From: Paragonimus skrjabini miyazakii
Lineage: Eukaryota; Platyhelminthes; Trematoda; Plagiorchiida; Troglotrematidae
NCBI GenBank assembly: GCA_014338405.1
Contig: JTDE01001342.1
Location: 94,196-158,195 of the forward strand
Direction of reading: 5' to 3'
Length of the DNA stretch: 64,000 nucleotides
Numbering within the stretch: position 1 is the first letter of the stretch; every line of letters starts with the position of its first letter. The notes beneath the pieces were generated by a model. The model did no database searches. It was not told the DNA's origin and worked only from the letters and a program-made list of their open reading frames with translations. A program made the translations under genes and the position numbers. Shown here in pieces: positions 26,801 through 41,800 of the stretch.

Positions 26801-29800
26801 GATAACTAAAACCTGAATGTTTATAATTTGTTCCAACTGTTAAGTGTGGTTGCTGATGCGCGGAATACACGTTTATCACCTTGCTTTACGAAACTGTTAA
26901 AGATCCAAGATAGTGGATTGTGCGCCGTTAGTTAAATCAGGAGGTGGCTCCGTAGTAAGTAAGGAAATTGTAAACTTCTGTTTAAAATCAATAGTGCAGT
27001 CAAACTGGTTGCTTACTTAAGGACACAACGATGTGAGTTATATTTGGTGATCATCTCAAACTGTCAATACTAGCAACCACTTCATAGGCTATTTGAATAA
27101 AAACTATTTATGAGAACGACGAAGTTTCTGCCGGAAACTCAGACACTCTTGGAAGAAAGTCCTATACGGGCTCCATTATGGCGCCACTACAAATGACATA
27201 CATAAAAAGTTGTGCCGTTCAAAATGAGCCACTTTTAAAGGCGCTCTTGCCCGTGTTACTCTGATTTTCAGGCCTCAACATCCGACGGTCGTCAACATAC
27301 AGGCAGAAAACTGTGAATACATTCACTGCCATTCAGGTGAGTAAGCGTGCCTGTTGCTGTACAGTCTTTTAAAAAAATTGTACATGGAGTTTATTGTCCT
27401 TACTTTGGCGTGTACAAAATATAACGTGCTCGGTAACGTGTGTTCACGTGAAGCGGTTAACGCACATTGGTTTTGCTTCTGGCATTCGCTGAATCTTACA
27501 CGATAGGTGAACCCAAGCTCTGATAGGACGACACATTGACTTACGTGTCTCCTCTGCCTTGTCTCAGAACTACACGCACACATACCAAATTTGGAACAGA
27601 GAAGTCATAAACAGTTTTTTGCACAATGTATTTCCCGAGCACATTTTGCTGCATCTCATCAGGTACATACTGCAGTCTGTGGATTTATATAGCAAAGTTC
27701 AATGGGCATTGTGAAGCTAAACAACAAAGTCGAGAGACACCTTGTGCAAAAACTGTTTATGACTTCTCTGTTCAAATTTGTTACGGGAAAAGGTTGTTTT
27801 ACTTATACCAAAATGAATACGGGTTTCATAGTTTAGGAAAACTCCCGCGCGTTGCCTGTGCATGCTACTAAGCAAGGAGTGCTAGTGTGGTTGTAAAATT
27901 TTGATCCAAACCTCTTTGGTACCATCCCTTAGCCGGAAATTCGTTGCCGTATACACATACAGCCAACAACCCTCAAAGAGCAGACTTTAGGTAAGGTAAT
28001 GAACCGTTATTAATTCAGTCGGCTTAACCTTCTTCTCTATAAGCAACGTTTTTGGCACTTTGGCACTATCTGCTGAACGATCGTCTTGGTAGACCATCCA
28101 AGTTTCAATAGCCATCATCTCAACAATGGTAACAAATAATGGGAAAGTATGGATGCACAAAGGTGCTTACACTGATTCCCCTAGAGAATGCCAGTTCTCA
28201 TCCATTCTTATAATAAAAGGTGCTTTAGAATTACGTGAAGACAGATGGCGACTAGACAGTTATTGGTTTGTGGTAAATTTACATCCACAAGAAAATGTGA
28301 ACCGGCGCGGTGATACTGGGATAGCAACTCTGGCGTCGCAGGGAGTTTAGGATTTTGTGGACGTCGAAGGTTGTCTCATTACAAATCCCTCTGGATGCCA
28401 ATTGTGCAAGTTATGTTCCCCTGAGGCTTGGTAGAAATCCAATCTGAGTTCTCCGTAAGCCTAAAGAACTTGCCCTGAATAGGTGAACAGGGCGTTGAGT
28501 GCAATCGACACGTGGTTCGAAAGCAACGAGCCGGCGTAAAGTGGATGAGGCTTGAGTAATTGAGAGAAGGAGGTCTGAGTGCTACGGGTCATTTTTGTTG
28601 AATGTCCACAACATCAAAGGATGATGCAGTTTTTTATTAAACCTCTTCCATTTCTCTCCCGTTGTTGAAAAGTGCAATTCCACAATTTGTGTGTACTTTG
28701 TACTTATCTACAGTTTGTTGCGATGGCCCCGACAGTCTTTCTCAAGTAGATGAATAGATCTACACTCAATTGCCCACCAGTTTTGACCAGTCTTCTAATC
28801 GAATTGCAAGCTGATTTTTGTAACTCAGAAGTTAGTAGTATCTTTCAGCTCCAATATGCGGTGACACCGGAACCATCAAAACACTTACCAGATATCGCGC
28901 TGTCGCTTCTGGTACTTACTTTCCTAGCCGTCAACCTCGCATCGCCTACACCTGAGTGGTGGTTAATGTTAAGTGAAAGCTTAGTCAACTGGACTGCTAG
29001 GCCAATGTTCCCCTATTCGGTATATCTCAGTCAGAATTTGTGAAATCACCGAAATATGCCTTATCTTGTTTCCCGTACGATCCAGTAACGAAGTTTGTCT
29101 TCACTGCTGGCATGCTTGCCCCACACGATTCACTATCTGGTTTTCGGTGGATTATCGAACTCCGCCTATGTTGTTGCTTTCGAGGGTATACATTTTCTGA
29201 ACTTCAAACTTCTGAAACAGTATACTTCATTTTTAATAAACCTGGGTGATGCGTTGTATTCCTCAGATAATGAAGCGCCGGAAATGCGTGAGGTCAGGAC
29301 TATAAATAGAAGTTCATTTCTATTCGACTAAAATCCGACGCAATTGACAACTGACTGATTGTGTCGTCGCAATATCGGGAAAAGAAGGAGGTGCTTGCTC
29401 GTGGAGAAAGTGAACCCGGTTAGCTATAAACCTACCGCCTATCATTTTAGTTATGTAGAATGAGTTTCGCGTCAGGACCATAGGTGCTGCTTCGAGGTTG
29501 GTAATTATTCTCTGCCTTCAAACAGTCACATATTCCGGCCCGATTGTACCTACTTCCTTTGTGTGAAATTATTTAGCTCATCGTAATCGGAATTCTACTA
29601 TGTCCTAAGGAATATTATTGATGCCAGAATCGAGATCAAACAGAGTAGGCAAACGAACAGCGAGTCAAAAGCGTGGGGAATTACAGCTGTCCTTTGATTG
29701 CCACTCCACAGGATACTAGCCTTCCATTCCTACTACATCCCCCTTTTCAATATCATCACTTACCTACCATAGATTCCCAGGGAATGCGCCTTGTTTTCGT

Positions 29801-32800
29801 TGGCGGTGATGGAGTCCAGTACCCGACCCTTCGACTTCCCGGCAATCGACGCGCCGCATTTGAGTTGCTAACTTCCTTGGAACAAGGACTGCTTACATTC
29901 GCCGAATTACAGCCTTCTCCGGCAAACATTTGTGGTGAGTTGTTGGCAAGCAACTTTAGTATTCGCCTAATTAGGATATTAATTACATTTATACTCTGGA
30001 TGAATTTATACATAGGTTTATCTACCCGTGATTATTTAATAGTGAGAAAAAACGTCATTGCACCACGTGCCGTGAGCCGTAACTCATATCCTACGATTAC
30101 AGGATCAAATATCTGCCTACGACGAAGTTGGATACTCGGCAATTATCTATTTAGGCAATATACTCTACTTTGTTGCTGAGGTTGGCATGTATCTACCCAG
30201 CAGGACTTCAGCTGTTGATGTAAATATGGTCAATAATTACCTCCTCACAAACACGAATATAATTCCCATTCTTTAACAAACATTGAAAGAAGTTTAAGTT
30301 AATTGACCTTTCACCTGCTGAACTGTATTTCATTAGAAAGGACACTCGACGCTGGATACTATCAGTGGGGCCTGGTGGACGACGATTATTGGCATCGCAG
30401 AGCTCACTCTTTTCAAACTGCTATAGTGACCAATATCTTGCTCGCACAACAGTGTATTTTCCGACAGTATCAAGTAATATTAGGCTAACCTTTCCTGTTA
30501 CCGCGGTAATTTTGTATGAGATAAAAAGTTCCTCACTAATCGGTCAGTGTTCTAAGGTCAGTCATGTGTAACCATAACCACGATTAACTGAAATTCCATA
30601 GTTCCAACAGTCCGTTAGTGATGTACACCACACGAACTAATTAAATGAAATCATAGGTTACCTCCGTACTTTCGGTAGAGAACTCAAAGGAATGTTTTCC
30701 ACTTTTACGATTATCTGTCGTAGTGGCAGGCAGCAAGTTAGAGTGTAATTTTACACAGTTAACGCATAAAATTGCTCTGCTGAAGATTCCGTCTTGTTAC
30801 TGACATTTTTATCTAGAAAGAAAAATAAATTGACTCCAGTACAGGCTCTTTGAACGTTGGCGTATCCTTGGTAAGCCCCATAGGCCCCCGCTCCCAAACA
30901 CACATTTCAAAGCTCGTTCACCTAAATCACTTACAACAGAGATGTAACTCTCACCTGACTCGTTCTGTAAACATACACTGACGTCCAAAGTTTTTCCAAC
31001 CCATTGTTGTAACAGGTCAAGCAACCGATAGTAGATCGTTGTCCGTTGGTTCCTCCGAATCAGCAAGTTCGATCACACAGTTTCAGCCCCCATTTGTGTA
31101 CTCTCCGAAAGTGGTTGTTGAATTGTGAGTCAGGCCTCACCAGTGCCTTAACTAGTGAGCAGTAATTGTGGAGCATATCTTTCTTTTGTTCTGTGAGACA
31201 AACAGGATAGCCAAAGCCTAACCTTGTGCATTACAGCGGATGCGATGAACTGAATAAATCATCAGTGATTTGGTTGGCTGCACAGACATCACTTTGTGAG
31301 GAGAGCGGAAATGGCAAACCTTCTGCAAGTTTTGAGATGATATTCCAAACATACTTTGTTCAGATGTAGGTAACGGAACACCGAGAAGAGAGGAAGTATT
31401 ATCACTGAAAGATAAGACAGACAATTGCGACGGCTGAATTGCAAAAACGTAATAAAATTTGGTTTATATGATTTTGAGAGTGTCGGTGTTTGTGTGAATA
31501 AATCAACTTTTTTCAAACCTGGGGGAATATGGTGACGCCTGTGTCTCGACGACTATCCCTTTTGTAAACACCTGGCTGTAATAAACTTGTGCATTTCCCA
31601 ACAAAACATTGTAATAGAAATCAATTTTTTTGAAAAGGTTAGTGAACAACCTCCATGCTGCCTACTTGTCCTGTACCCGTGGGATGGGGCATACTACTTG
31701 TTGAGAAGTGTATAAACATTGTTGGTTGTGACAGCGTTGTTACTCAACAATCAACACATCCTGCAGACAACAAATCCAATCAGCTTCATAAGTCTGTATG
31801 GTGCTTTACGTCTGTAAAATGACGAATGGCTCACATATTTATGACAGCATTTTATTTAATGAATTTCGAAAATCCCAGATAAAGTGGTGGAAGTGGGTTC
31901 ATCTCAGTTTGACTACGAAGCAGCGATTGACTGATGACCGGCAGGGTGAATGATGAGCACATTATAATGTGGTGACGAACTACACATACAGACTGTTGTT
32001 TCGTACATAAAAAAATACACATCAAAACTATAAAACCAAATAAACCCAAAAGATGTGATACATTCCCCACATTCGACCGAATTTGGCCCATCTTTCTGTT
32101 TTCCGTTCACTGCCGAAAGACCTACCGGTAGACAAAACAGACCATTGTGATGTCAACCCAGCACCGTCCACACCGTCTGTCCTCCGAACGGCCGCCATTG
32201 ATCCACTCAATCAATCCTCATCTAACGGCGAGAATCCTCTGAAGAAATTAATATACTTTTGTCACCTTAAATCCCTTCCGTCTGAGACTCATAAGCAGAC
32301 ACACCCGAAACAGGAATGTCAACGCGTGACCGCTGTTCAAGAAACTGGGGATTCCAGTATAAGTTCAATGGGTCAAAACCTCGGTACGACGAGAATGGCT
32401 ACAATGGCAACTCATGCAGGTTCATCGAATGATCCGAAGACCATCAATACAACCAAGCTACATGGTGCATCTGATCTTTTGTTCAGGATTATCCGTGACC
32501 CGGTAATTATTATTAGTTTTGTTTGTATGGTGCAATTTTTTCGATATCCAATACTTTGATCAGCTTCTTTCTTGTCTGAACTGCCTCGGTAGAAATAATT
32601 GGAGTGGAATGTTTATCAGCTATCTTCTCGCATTTCTAAACCAGTTATTAAATCGCCCAAATACTTGGTACGCTAGACCTACTTTTTTCTGGTGACAAAG
32701 TGGAGTAAAATGGCATCCGTATGTTGGTTTGTTGAGAGGAACTTCACGGAACTGTCAAATGGTTTCCATTTGAACTTGTTTGCTCCGTGAACCAATGTAG

Positions 32801-35800
32801 ACAGTCGATCAATGGGAGGAGTTTTGAATACATATCAGTAGCCGGTTGGTAAGCTTTAAAGAACACTGCCATTTGCTTGTGGTTTCACTACTGGGTAGAC
32901 AATTCAAGCTGGGCTGTACATAAATAAGCACCAGACTCATGTTTTTCACTGTAAGTACTTGTCAGTTGCATATATTCTTACCTCGGCAAGGATTTCCATC
33001 CCACCTACTAGTTGCGGCGATCTAGTCAAACATTACACTAGTAACTCTGCCCTGGATGAGGTAGAATTGTTATATATAGCAGCTGGTTTGTCAGTAATAC
33101 CCAATCGTTCTAAGGGAAAACGCGGAAATATTTATGTTTGTAGGAAGTCAAACACTTCTAGCTCACAGTTACACCGAGGTTCTGTAAATATAACAAAAAA
33201 CCAGATGGTGGGTACGTCGTTTTAACTTTTATGAAATGCTTATTGTAAAGTCTCCTCACTGTCTAGGCTAAACAGAAAAAGAAGTCGAAAACTCGAAAAC
33301 AGAAACAATCTTGCTACGGTGTGAAAACAGGCAGTAACTTTCCTTTCTGTCTCACCTTATCTGAGTTATACTGGAACAGTTTAATGCATGACAGGATAAA
33401 ATAATCAGTGACTGAGTTGATGTGTAGTTCGTTCACACCCCGTCAGCATGGATGGACGTAATATACCTCGGACTGCCAGTTTACATTGGCTATGGCATCA
33501 TAGGCTCGAAAAGGTGGTTATGACGTTTCATGGTGTTCACTGTCAAACCGATACTCCACTACCCATTCCGCCTTTGTCCTGACTGTCCAGATAGAAGTAA
33601 TTAGAATGGGAGATCGTACCGACAACTCTTCGGGCTACAAATCGACAGTGTCGTCGGTTAAACCACCTGAGGGTGAATTATTGCTGGTCGTTAATTGACG
33701 TGCGTTTCATGCTTGCTCATTGGTGTCTGTCATTGTTGAATGCTTACGTTTTTGTTGTTCATATAAGCTCGGAAATATTTTCTTCTTGTTTCACTTTCGC
33801 ATTGAATAGCTATTTATCTGACCACCGTAATGTGTACAGCATACTCTGATTAAGTAACTCGCAGTTTTTATCTGACGAAGTAGTAAATGATTTTGGTTCA
33901 TCCTGATACATACTTCAATTTTTATTGATTTATTTTTTTCCAATTTTGTTCAGGTGTCTAAAGCGCAGCTAGAAAGTGGGACCAAGGTGACCGAATGTCT
34001 TATGAGTCGACCGATGTGCCAAAAGCAACGCCCACCAAGTTCCCGTCAACCGATTTCTTCGCTTTCAAACTCCGTTGATTCTATCAAGTTAACATTGGTT
34101 GCCAACGTATTTTATGCCTGTACGTTATCCCAGCTACATATTTTTTAACAACTGCATTGAGAAAATCCATGGGGGAAGTTGGAAAGCACTACAGCTAACC
34201 TTCTTAGTTTAACGAAACTGAAGTATCTCTTCACCAGACTTCATAAAACGATGACTCACTGTGTGTAGTCGTTCGAACTCACATGGCGAACAATGGAGAC
34301 TAACTGAAACTTCATGTCTTCTTTCCAAGAAGCTGTTAGGCCATACGCTTTACATATGACATCTTTCCATTAGGTCGATTAGGAAGTTCACGGAGTTGCT
34401 ATTATTACAACTGTATTGCAGGTTAGAAACCCGTAGGTTAACTTCAGACTAAATTTGAAACATACATCCTGTTAGTTCTGGTTCAATGCTTGTCAATTAA
34501 CTTGTTTGCAGGAAACAGCACTTCAAGTCAGTTGGAATGCACAGCATTTTAGATCCGCCAGAACGATTCAGAAGCCAAATAGTCGTTATATTACGAATAT
34601 TTGATGGTCTAAGTTTGTCTGCTTTCAGTTGCTTGACGTGCTCTGTCGGCTGTTAAAACATGTTGGTAATTGATGTAAAGAGGCTCAGCCCAAATTAGAA
34701 TCTTGAAAAAATGTAAGTCCGTAGAAGAGCGGATGCAGTCAATTTCGGTTACTTCAGTTTACAAAAGAGTATGCCATAGGAACATATGTGTTTTTTGTGT
34801 CCCGTACCTTGACGAAAATTCCTGGAGACACTGGATATGTTGGTCAGCCCTCTTGGTTAGTGAAAATTCATGACTTGGTACAGGATTCACATTGACCAAA
34901 ATACATAGCAATGCCGTTCATTCAACACGTTACAGAATGTTGACACAACAACTGTGTTTTTGGTATGCTTCAATCAGGAACGTCGTGGGTATTAAGTTAT
35001 CGTTCCATTTTCCACTTTTTATCTACTTTTAGAACATAGACATACTATTATTGCCCAAGTACATCTGCCCCTGAGATGTGACTGAAAACTGGTATATACC
35101 ATTAAATTCACTAAACAATGCCTTAGAAGAAGCGATGCCGGAGCTGTGTTGCACATGACACAGAATAGACTGATAGAAAACGGATGAAAAGTTATTCAGA
35201 TCGCAGTCGTTTTGCTGAGCATTTGTTATTGATCTTGAAGATAAACTGAGCACATACAGGCCAGAATTACGATTCCGTCGCATACTTTCGTCGCTAAGTA
35301 CTGACCTGAACATAACCTGAATTCGACAGTATGGCGAACAGATTATAGTTTGCAGCATGGTGTGCTTGCTACTGCATGTCGTTTTCAACTGCAAGTCTAC
35401 TTCCTCGTTCTTCTCCGCATAATAAACGCTTGATCAACGATCCTTGCCTCCTATGGTCTGCTGTTGCTGTGGTCGAGTGTGCAAATGCAAGCGGGCCTGT
35501 TCCTTTCCCTGCGTTAGATCGATCAATCTGCGATCATATAATATCAATAACATACTTTGTGTATCTCAGCACATCTGGTGAACGAAGTTACCCAGCAAAC
35601 CTGTTAAAACAGAGTAGGAGTGTTTTGATCACATTCGCTGTTCTGCGGTGCAATATTTCTGGCCTTCTGCTGTTCTTAATAAATAAAGTCGACTTCTACC
35701 AAAATATGCCTATCGAACCATAAACTCTTTAATGTTTCAGACTTCAGACACAACGATGACGGCGATCCCATTTCTATGATCTAAACAGTAGCTAAGAGTG

Positions 35801-38800
35801 CCTACTACGGTGTGTTGATATTGCATTGGTCGTTTTTGTGAACCTTCAACACATTATTGGAATGACAAGATCAATTGACTAGCCACACAGAATAAGATTT
35901 TTTCACTTACACCTTTTGAACATGAATTTAAAAGATCAGTCGGAAAAAATGCTATTATACTCTATCCTTCGAGTGAATCCCGATGTAAGGGAAACCCCTG
36001 TGAAAACAGGACGATTTCGTCCAGTCAGAGAGCTTCCAAATTGCAATCCTTTTACAGGACCATCCCGAATAATTTTAACTCCGAATTAGCTTAACTGGGA
36101 AACTGTGCCCTTAGATCAACCATCTTCATAACGTTCTATCACATTTTACTTCTCGTTAAATGTCACAGCTTTGACCCACAACGACTACCAATAACAAAGG
36201 GTTAAGGTTTGCAACAGTACTGTATAAATTTCATATATTACAGTGAATGCTGAATGGTACGTTGTTTACACATACTTTTGTAAGCATTATAGGCAAACTT
36301 ATCGCACTATGTAGGTTCTTAACTATAGAAATCTAAAACTTTCCGCCAAAAAACACACTTCTGATGTTGCTGTTGTGTTTATTCCACCTTAAGTCAACGC
36401 TTTTGTATATCCACCGAATTCAACATGCATAAAACTGATTAACCTTTACACGTTTCCATACGTGTATCCGAGTCTTAGACTATTACGGTGTACATTACAC
36501 TCAACGCTCTAAATAACGATCCACGACTAAACATCTAATAGGTTAAGGTGTCACAGTGCATGCACGAAGAAGTCCAGAATCGACGGCTGGCTTTATCGGC
36601 TGCACAGTATCTTCCAAATACAAAACATTGAGTCAGCATTACCGAAATCTACCGGATCGATTACAGAAACGACAATACTTGGTTGTTAAGCTTTACATAG
36701 AATCTGTTTATAAAATTGTATCCAGAATTCTATGAACCATGTGAATCGCCTGTTAGTCTGCTTCTGTCATGGTAGCAAAATTGGAATTACCTGATGCATA
36801 TGTTTGCACTGTCTTTCTGTCTGTGTAATATGACTCTTATTCACCGGTGAACAGTTGAGTTTCGCCATCAAACTATGTAAACCACACTACACGCATACAA
36901 CATACAGCGGAATCGTTCGAGCTACGTAGTACAAACTAACGATATGGTCATCCTTCATGAATTTCCCATGTAGTCAAATGCAGGTCTAATACTTACTTCA
37001 TCCACACCGAAATCACAGTTCTTTCGTCTTGAAGCTACGTATAACTCCAACGATATCACCGCATAAAGCAATAGAACTACAGTCTGAAAAATGCTGAGTG
37101 CCGTGAATGGCTAAATATTCTTGTCCTGATAATTATCCTCAACCTCTTGCAAGTTGACACTAAAATGTAATAACTTAGTCCGATCAATGAATGATGGTGT
37201 CAACTCCATGAACCTGTCTAAACACGACAGTTATATACACATCGAACGGGCCTAATACAACATTGAACAGTTCCTTTCAGTTTGCATTTCCTAGCCGATC
37301 AGGCTGTACGTCGTCGCATCAATCGAACTGACCAATTTTCACCCCACTTTGTCTCACCAGAAGCACTGTATTCAAGCGTTTACTGGCTGAGGAGTTGCCA
37401 TCCATGATTGACTAGAAGAGGGATTGTTGTCATGGCTTATCCTGCCCAGGGTGACCAAGTGAGTGAAAATGCAGGCTAACTAAGAACTTCAATGTGCCAC
37501 ATCATGACTGAACGGAGGGATAGCAAACATGCTTTTTTATCTGAGAATAGCACTATGCTATCCTCACTGGTATGCGGTTGTAAAAGCCATCGAGTTTATG
37601 TAAAACCGCATGTAAACAAGTTGGCTTACTTATCATCAACCAATCTAGCCGATTAAATTAGCTGGCTAAACGGTATGAGAGCCATTCCACCTGGCTACAT
37701 TCTGATCACATGGCACTGTGTTCAAGACGTTCCTGGAACCCAGGCTGGACATAGAACATCAAGGTTTATAGTGCATAAAGGATAAACACGATTATTTTGA
37801 GTGATGAATACGTTGTATCTCGCTTTTATCAATCCATGATAATAAAATTCCGACACAACTCCCATTTTGTGCAATACGTAACGCCCATTTGGTTATAATC
37901 ACATTTTGGAGTACTCATAATTGTCTGGGGATTAACCATGGAGAATACCTTGGACGACCCATAGGTCCTTCAGCTGCAATAGAAAGTAGATCAATGCATT
38001 GTTGTAAGTATATGGTTGCCAAATCTCACGTGCTTAAAAAGCCAACCTCAACGTTTGGCGTTCTCCAAACTGTTTAGCGAAATTTGAGTAACGCGTTTCT
38101 GTACGTACTTTCTACGGACTGGTCCAGCTGCCTATTTATGTGTTCCTATAAGTGCCACTTGCTTTTCTTTCTAGATGATTAATGACTGCTCTATCTTTCA
38201 GTGCGAGTTGAATAGATGAACGGATGAATTATAATAAGCTCAAGCAATTTTGGTGGACTGAGAGTAACCGATTCAGCTGTTCGTTCTGAACACGCTGCGA
38301 ACGGATTTTCTCAGAGTTTCATTTGAATAGAATATCAGGATTAGTTGCACGTGTGTTTTCTTTGGGTCCATTGTTGAGTTTTCGTAACTCTTTGATTACT
38401 TGGCGTAATAATGCCAATTTTCAATCTGTAAGCCTATAAGGTTTTGAGATCACCCGCGCTTTATAATTCGTGGACGTAACGTTCTTGTTACCCAGTCAGG
38501 GCGGTTTCACACCCTTCATTCTTAACGGTGAATCGTGAACACATCTTAATACTCTTCTTAGTTAATTTCAAGTGGTTGCAAGTTCATGACTAACAGTTCT
38601 AAAAAGGTTCGTTTGTTGTGTTTTTACCTAATTCAGTTGCAGAAATCATTCACAAACTGTGCCCAGACAGTTTACTTAATAGCTCACTAGCTCAGACAGA
38701 CGGCCTTTATGGTGAGTTACTTACCAACGAATTGCATTGTCCACCACCTTCTTCAGGGTTAGCCCACTGTCGATACATGAAGTTGGTAAACACACATCTG

Positions 38801-41800
38801 TCTGGCCTGGTCATACATTCACCAGCTTGCTACGATCAAACAGACAGTCCGTGGGAGACATTGAACTCGAAAACATGGGCAAAACTTTACACTAGTTTAT
38901 CAAAGGAAGAAAAAATGGTGAGTGGAAGAGAGTTTGATCTAGAAATTTTTATGTTCTTCATTTAGAGATGATTTACTATTCACATTGGTGATTTTACTAC
39001 TCACATAAAAGCGGTCTTGATATATGGGGTTTTTTGTTTGAATTAGCGTGCATAGTGGAGGGGGTGTTTGAACTTCACTTTGTATAGTGTATATACAATA
39101 CGGGTAACTGCAAAACAGTTTCTGCTTGTGGTTTCAATGTTACTAGAGTTATTCGGTTGTTTGAAATCTACTTGAACCACGACCCTCGCTCTCCCACAGC
39201 TAATAGTGTGTAACGTGTCTGATTAAATCCATACATTACTGTTTGTTGCAAAGAACCCATCGTCGAGGCAGGGCAGCCCTGGGAACTTTAGATAAGTTCC
39301 TTTATTACGAGATTAGGGGCCTTCTGAAATGTAGCACCAGCTGTCACTCAAGCCTCCAGTACTTGATCGTAGTCTCTAGAAGTTGCTTGTTGTTTGTTTA
39401 AAATCCTTTGTATAGGTATTAATTTCGCTGTAGCCATGTTAAATACCAGTCGACATTTTTCAGTTACATCAAAATATAATAATTTACAAGTAAGAAAATT
39501 CTTTCTGTACGAATTTACTAGCAGAAACGATGAACCGATTTTTCACTAGAATACTGCTATCAGGTATGACTGTTCCAACTGCCACAAAATGCAACCAACC
39601 ACAAGATCGTTACATAAAGTCAAGCATTTGAGGTTAATTAACATTTAGACCTCGGTCAAAATCACACAGCAGCCCATATAAGATTGTGATTAACGCCTAG
39701 TGCTTAATTCCTTCAGTGGTACCAGAACAAAATATTTCTAAGTATACTTGAAAGTGTGAAGCGCAGTGACTGACCAACTAATTCAATAAGGATACAGTGA
39801 TGGTTTGAAGAGTGAGGTGAGTGACCTGAATGAACACGTAAACAGTTTGCCTGAACTACAAGAAAGAGATCACCTCTGAAATATTGGCCCTCCTTTAACC
39901 TAATTTTCTAGGTTCATCTGTCGTTTGCGCCATTACTATTAACGTGAGCTGACATGTCTAGTTCTAGGACAAATGTCGATAAATCAACTGAGCAATGGCA
40001 TTTGTTAGGTGACTGTAAACTTGGTAATAACGTTTTGCACATGACGAGATTTCCACCTCACTTCAAGCGTATTTGACAAACCGTTTGAAGTTACTGTTAC
40101 TTCTGAACCAAATTCAGCAAAGTGGGGTGTTTGTCCTTGGAACTCTGAGACAATCAGTGCTAGACTAGCGGACACCTAGGACAGTTTCTTAACATGGACT
40201 TCCCAACAGTTTCACCATCAGGTCATTTGTAAATAGAAATGCAAAGATGAGATTAATTCTGTTGATCGTTTCTGTATGGATCTACACCAGAAGCTTATGC
40301 TTAGATAGGCTGTTTATCAGATGGTCCCTTTAATGAATATATCATGTTTTGCATCACATTCAGGCCTCCCAGATGGGATTTTTTATTGAGTTTAGTTGAT
40401 CATCACTTACTTGGTTTGCGGATAAATCAAGCTTATTAATCCAAGTTCGTTATCCAACAGTTGATAAACTTTCAAATTTTCTCTACTAGCAAACTAGTTA
40501 TATTGGTGAAAGGTCACCTTATTGATAATGGTATGCATAACTTCCTCTCAGACAATATCCGTAGGAATTTTGCTATAATTCATATCAAGTACTTCCTTGG
40601 ATATATGCCGGTAGCAGTACACAATCTTGATGTCAGATTGCCAGATCGTTTTTCGCCTGATTTATTACCAGAATCATTGACACGTTTATTTATTGAAAGG
40701 GACGCAAATACAAAGGATTTTGACAACAACTGGATTCCAGCTAGTGGTAGACATAGCAGGCTCAACAACGCATACCAGCACTATTGATGGATTTCAGCTT
40801 GGACTGTTCCAAAACCCTTGCCAGGGTAGTTAATCCGATGGAGTATTTGGAAGTCACACCAAGGGTTAGATGCCTAACCTAGTCTACATATGAATTTTCT
40901 GATTTCCCGCCGTGGTCCCACAGATTAGTATGGGCATACCGCTCCCTTCACTGCTTTGAATCCAGCTGAAGCCCAGAGTTTTCGAAACTCGGTCTCCTCT
41001 AGCTTATCAAACTTGCCACACTTTTTATGAGTAGTACATCTGTTGAATCAGTGTTACATGTTTCTGTTGAAAAGTACTCATCTGTCGAATGATAATCTTT
41101 ATAACTATAAGGACGTGTTTAGATATTTGCTCCATTTGGAGGCTTGACTTCCCCCAAGTCACGCCGGAGTATTTTTTGAAAAACTTGTCCAGTAACACTA
41201 CTTTCTTCCTGCCGTAAAGAATAAAAATGAAGCAGTCCAGATTCAGTTTATCCACCAGCCCATATCCCCATCAGTCGATTGATGATTTTCGGTTTGAAAT
41301 AGTTAAGAAGCATGGCATTTATAGTGTTTAGTTTCAGCTTTTCTTTCCAACTCTTCTTTCTAGCATTTCGATCCAACGCAAATCTATCAACATATTTATC
41401 ACAGTGGATGTGATCCAACCATACGAACTCAAGTGAGTTATTCCGTGGTCTGGTGCTTTACTACCACTGGAAAGCTTACCTTCTCTCCTGCACCTTTTTT
41501 ATGTCCATAGTTATGGGAAAACATAGTTTCATAGACTCTACCCAAAATACGCTTATCGGTCAATTTCATACAGGTCCAACTCCGCATTGTTTTGGAAAGC
41601 CCCGATGGTCCAATTTTATTTTCTCGTTATCATTTTTATTCTTCACGCATGAAGTCAAGTCCTTTTGGTATATTTAGTTTTCTTCTGAAACCTGGTGGTG
41701 CACACCTCACTTTTCCGACTTTTCCTTAAAAACCTTGCTATTATTTGGCATTCTTAACTACAGTTTGACAATTGTGGTCTTCAGTTTAATTACCTGTTGA

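Noticed and set aside
29935..30179. Open-frame extension beyond the SGSM exon j donor
   Set aside because: Homology stops at the GTGAGT donor, and the extension is AT-rich with no similarity.
40461..40787. 108-codon open frame in an intron
   Set aside because: Phases do not fit neighbouring exons (38917 to 41364 join cleanly) and no domain is recognised.
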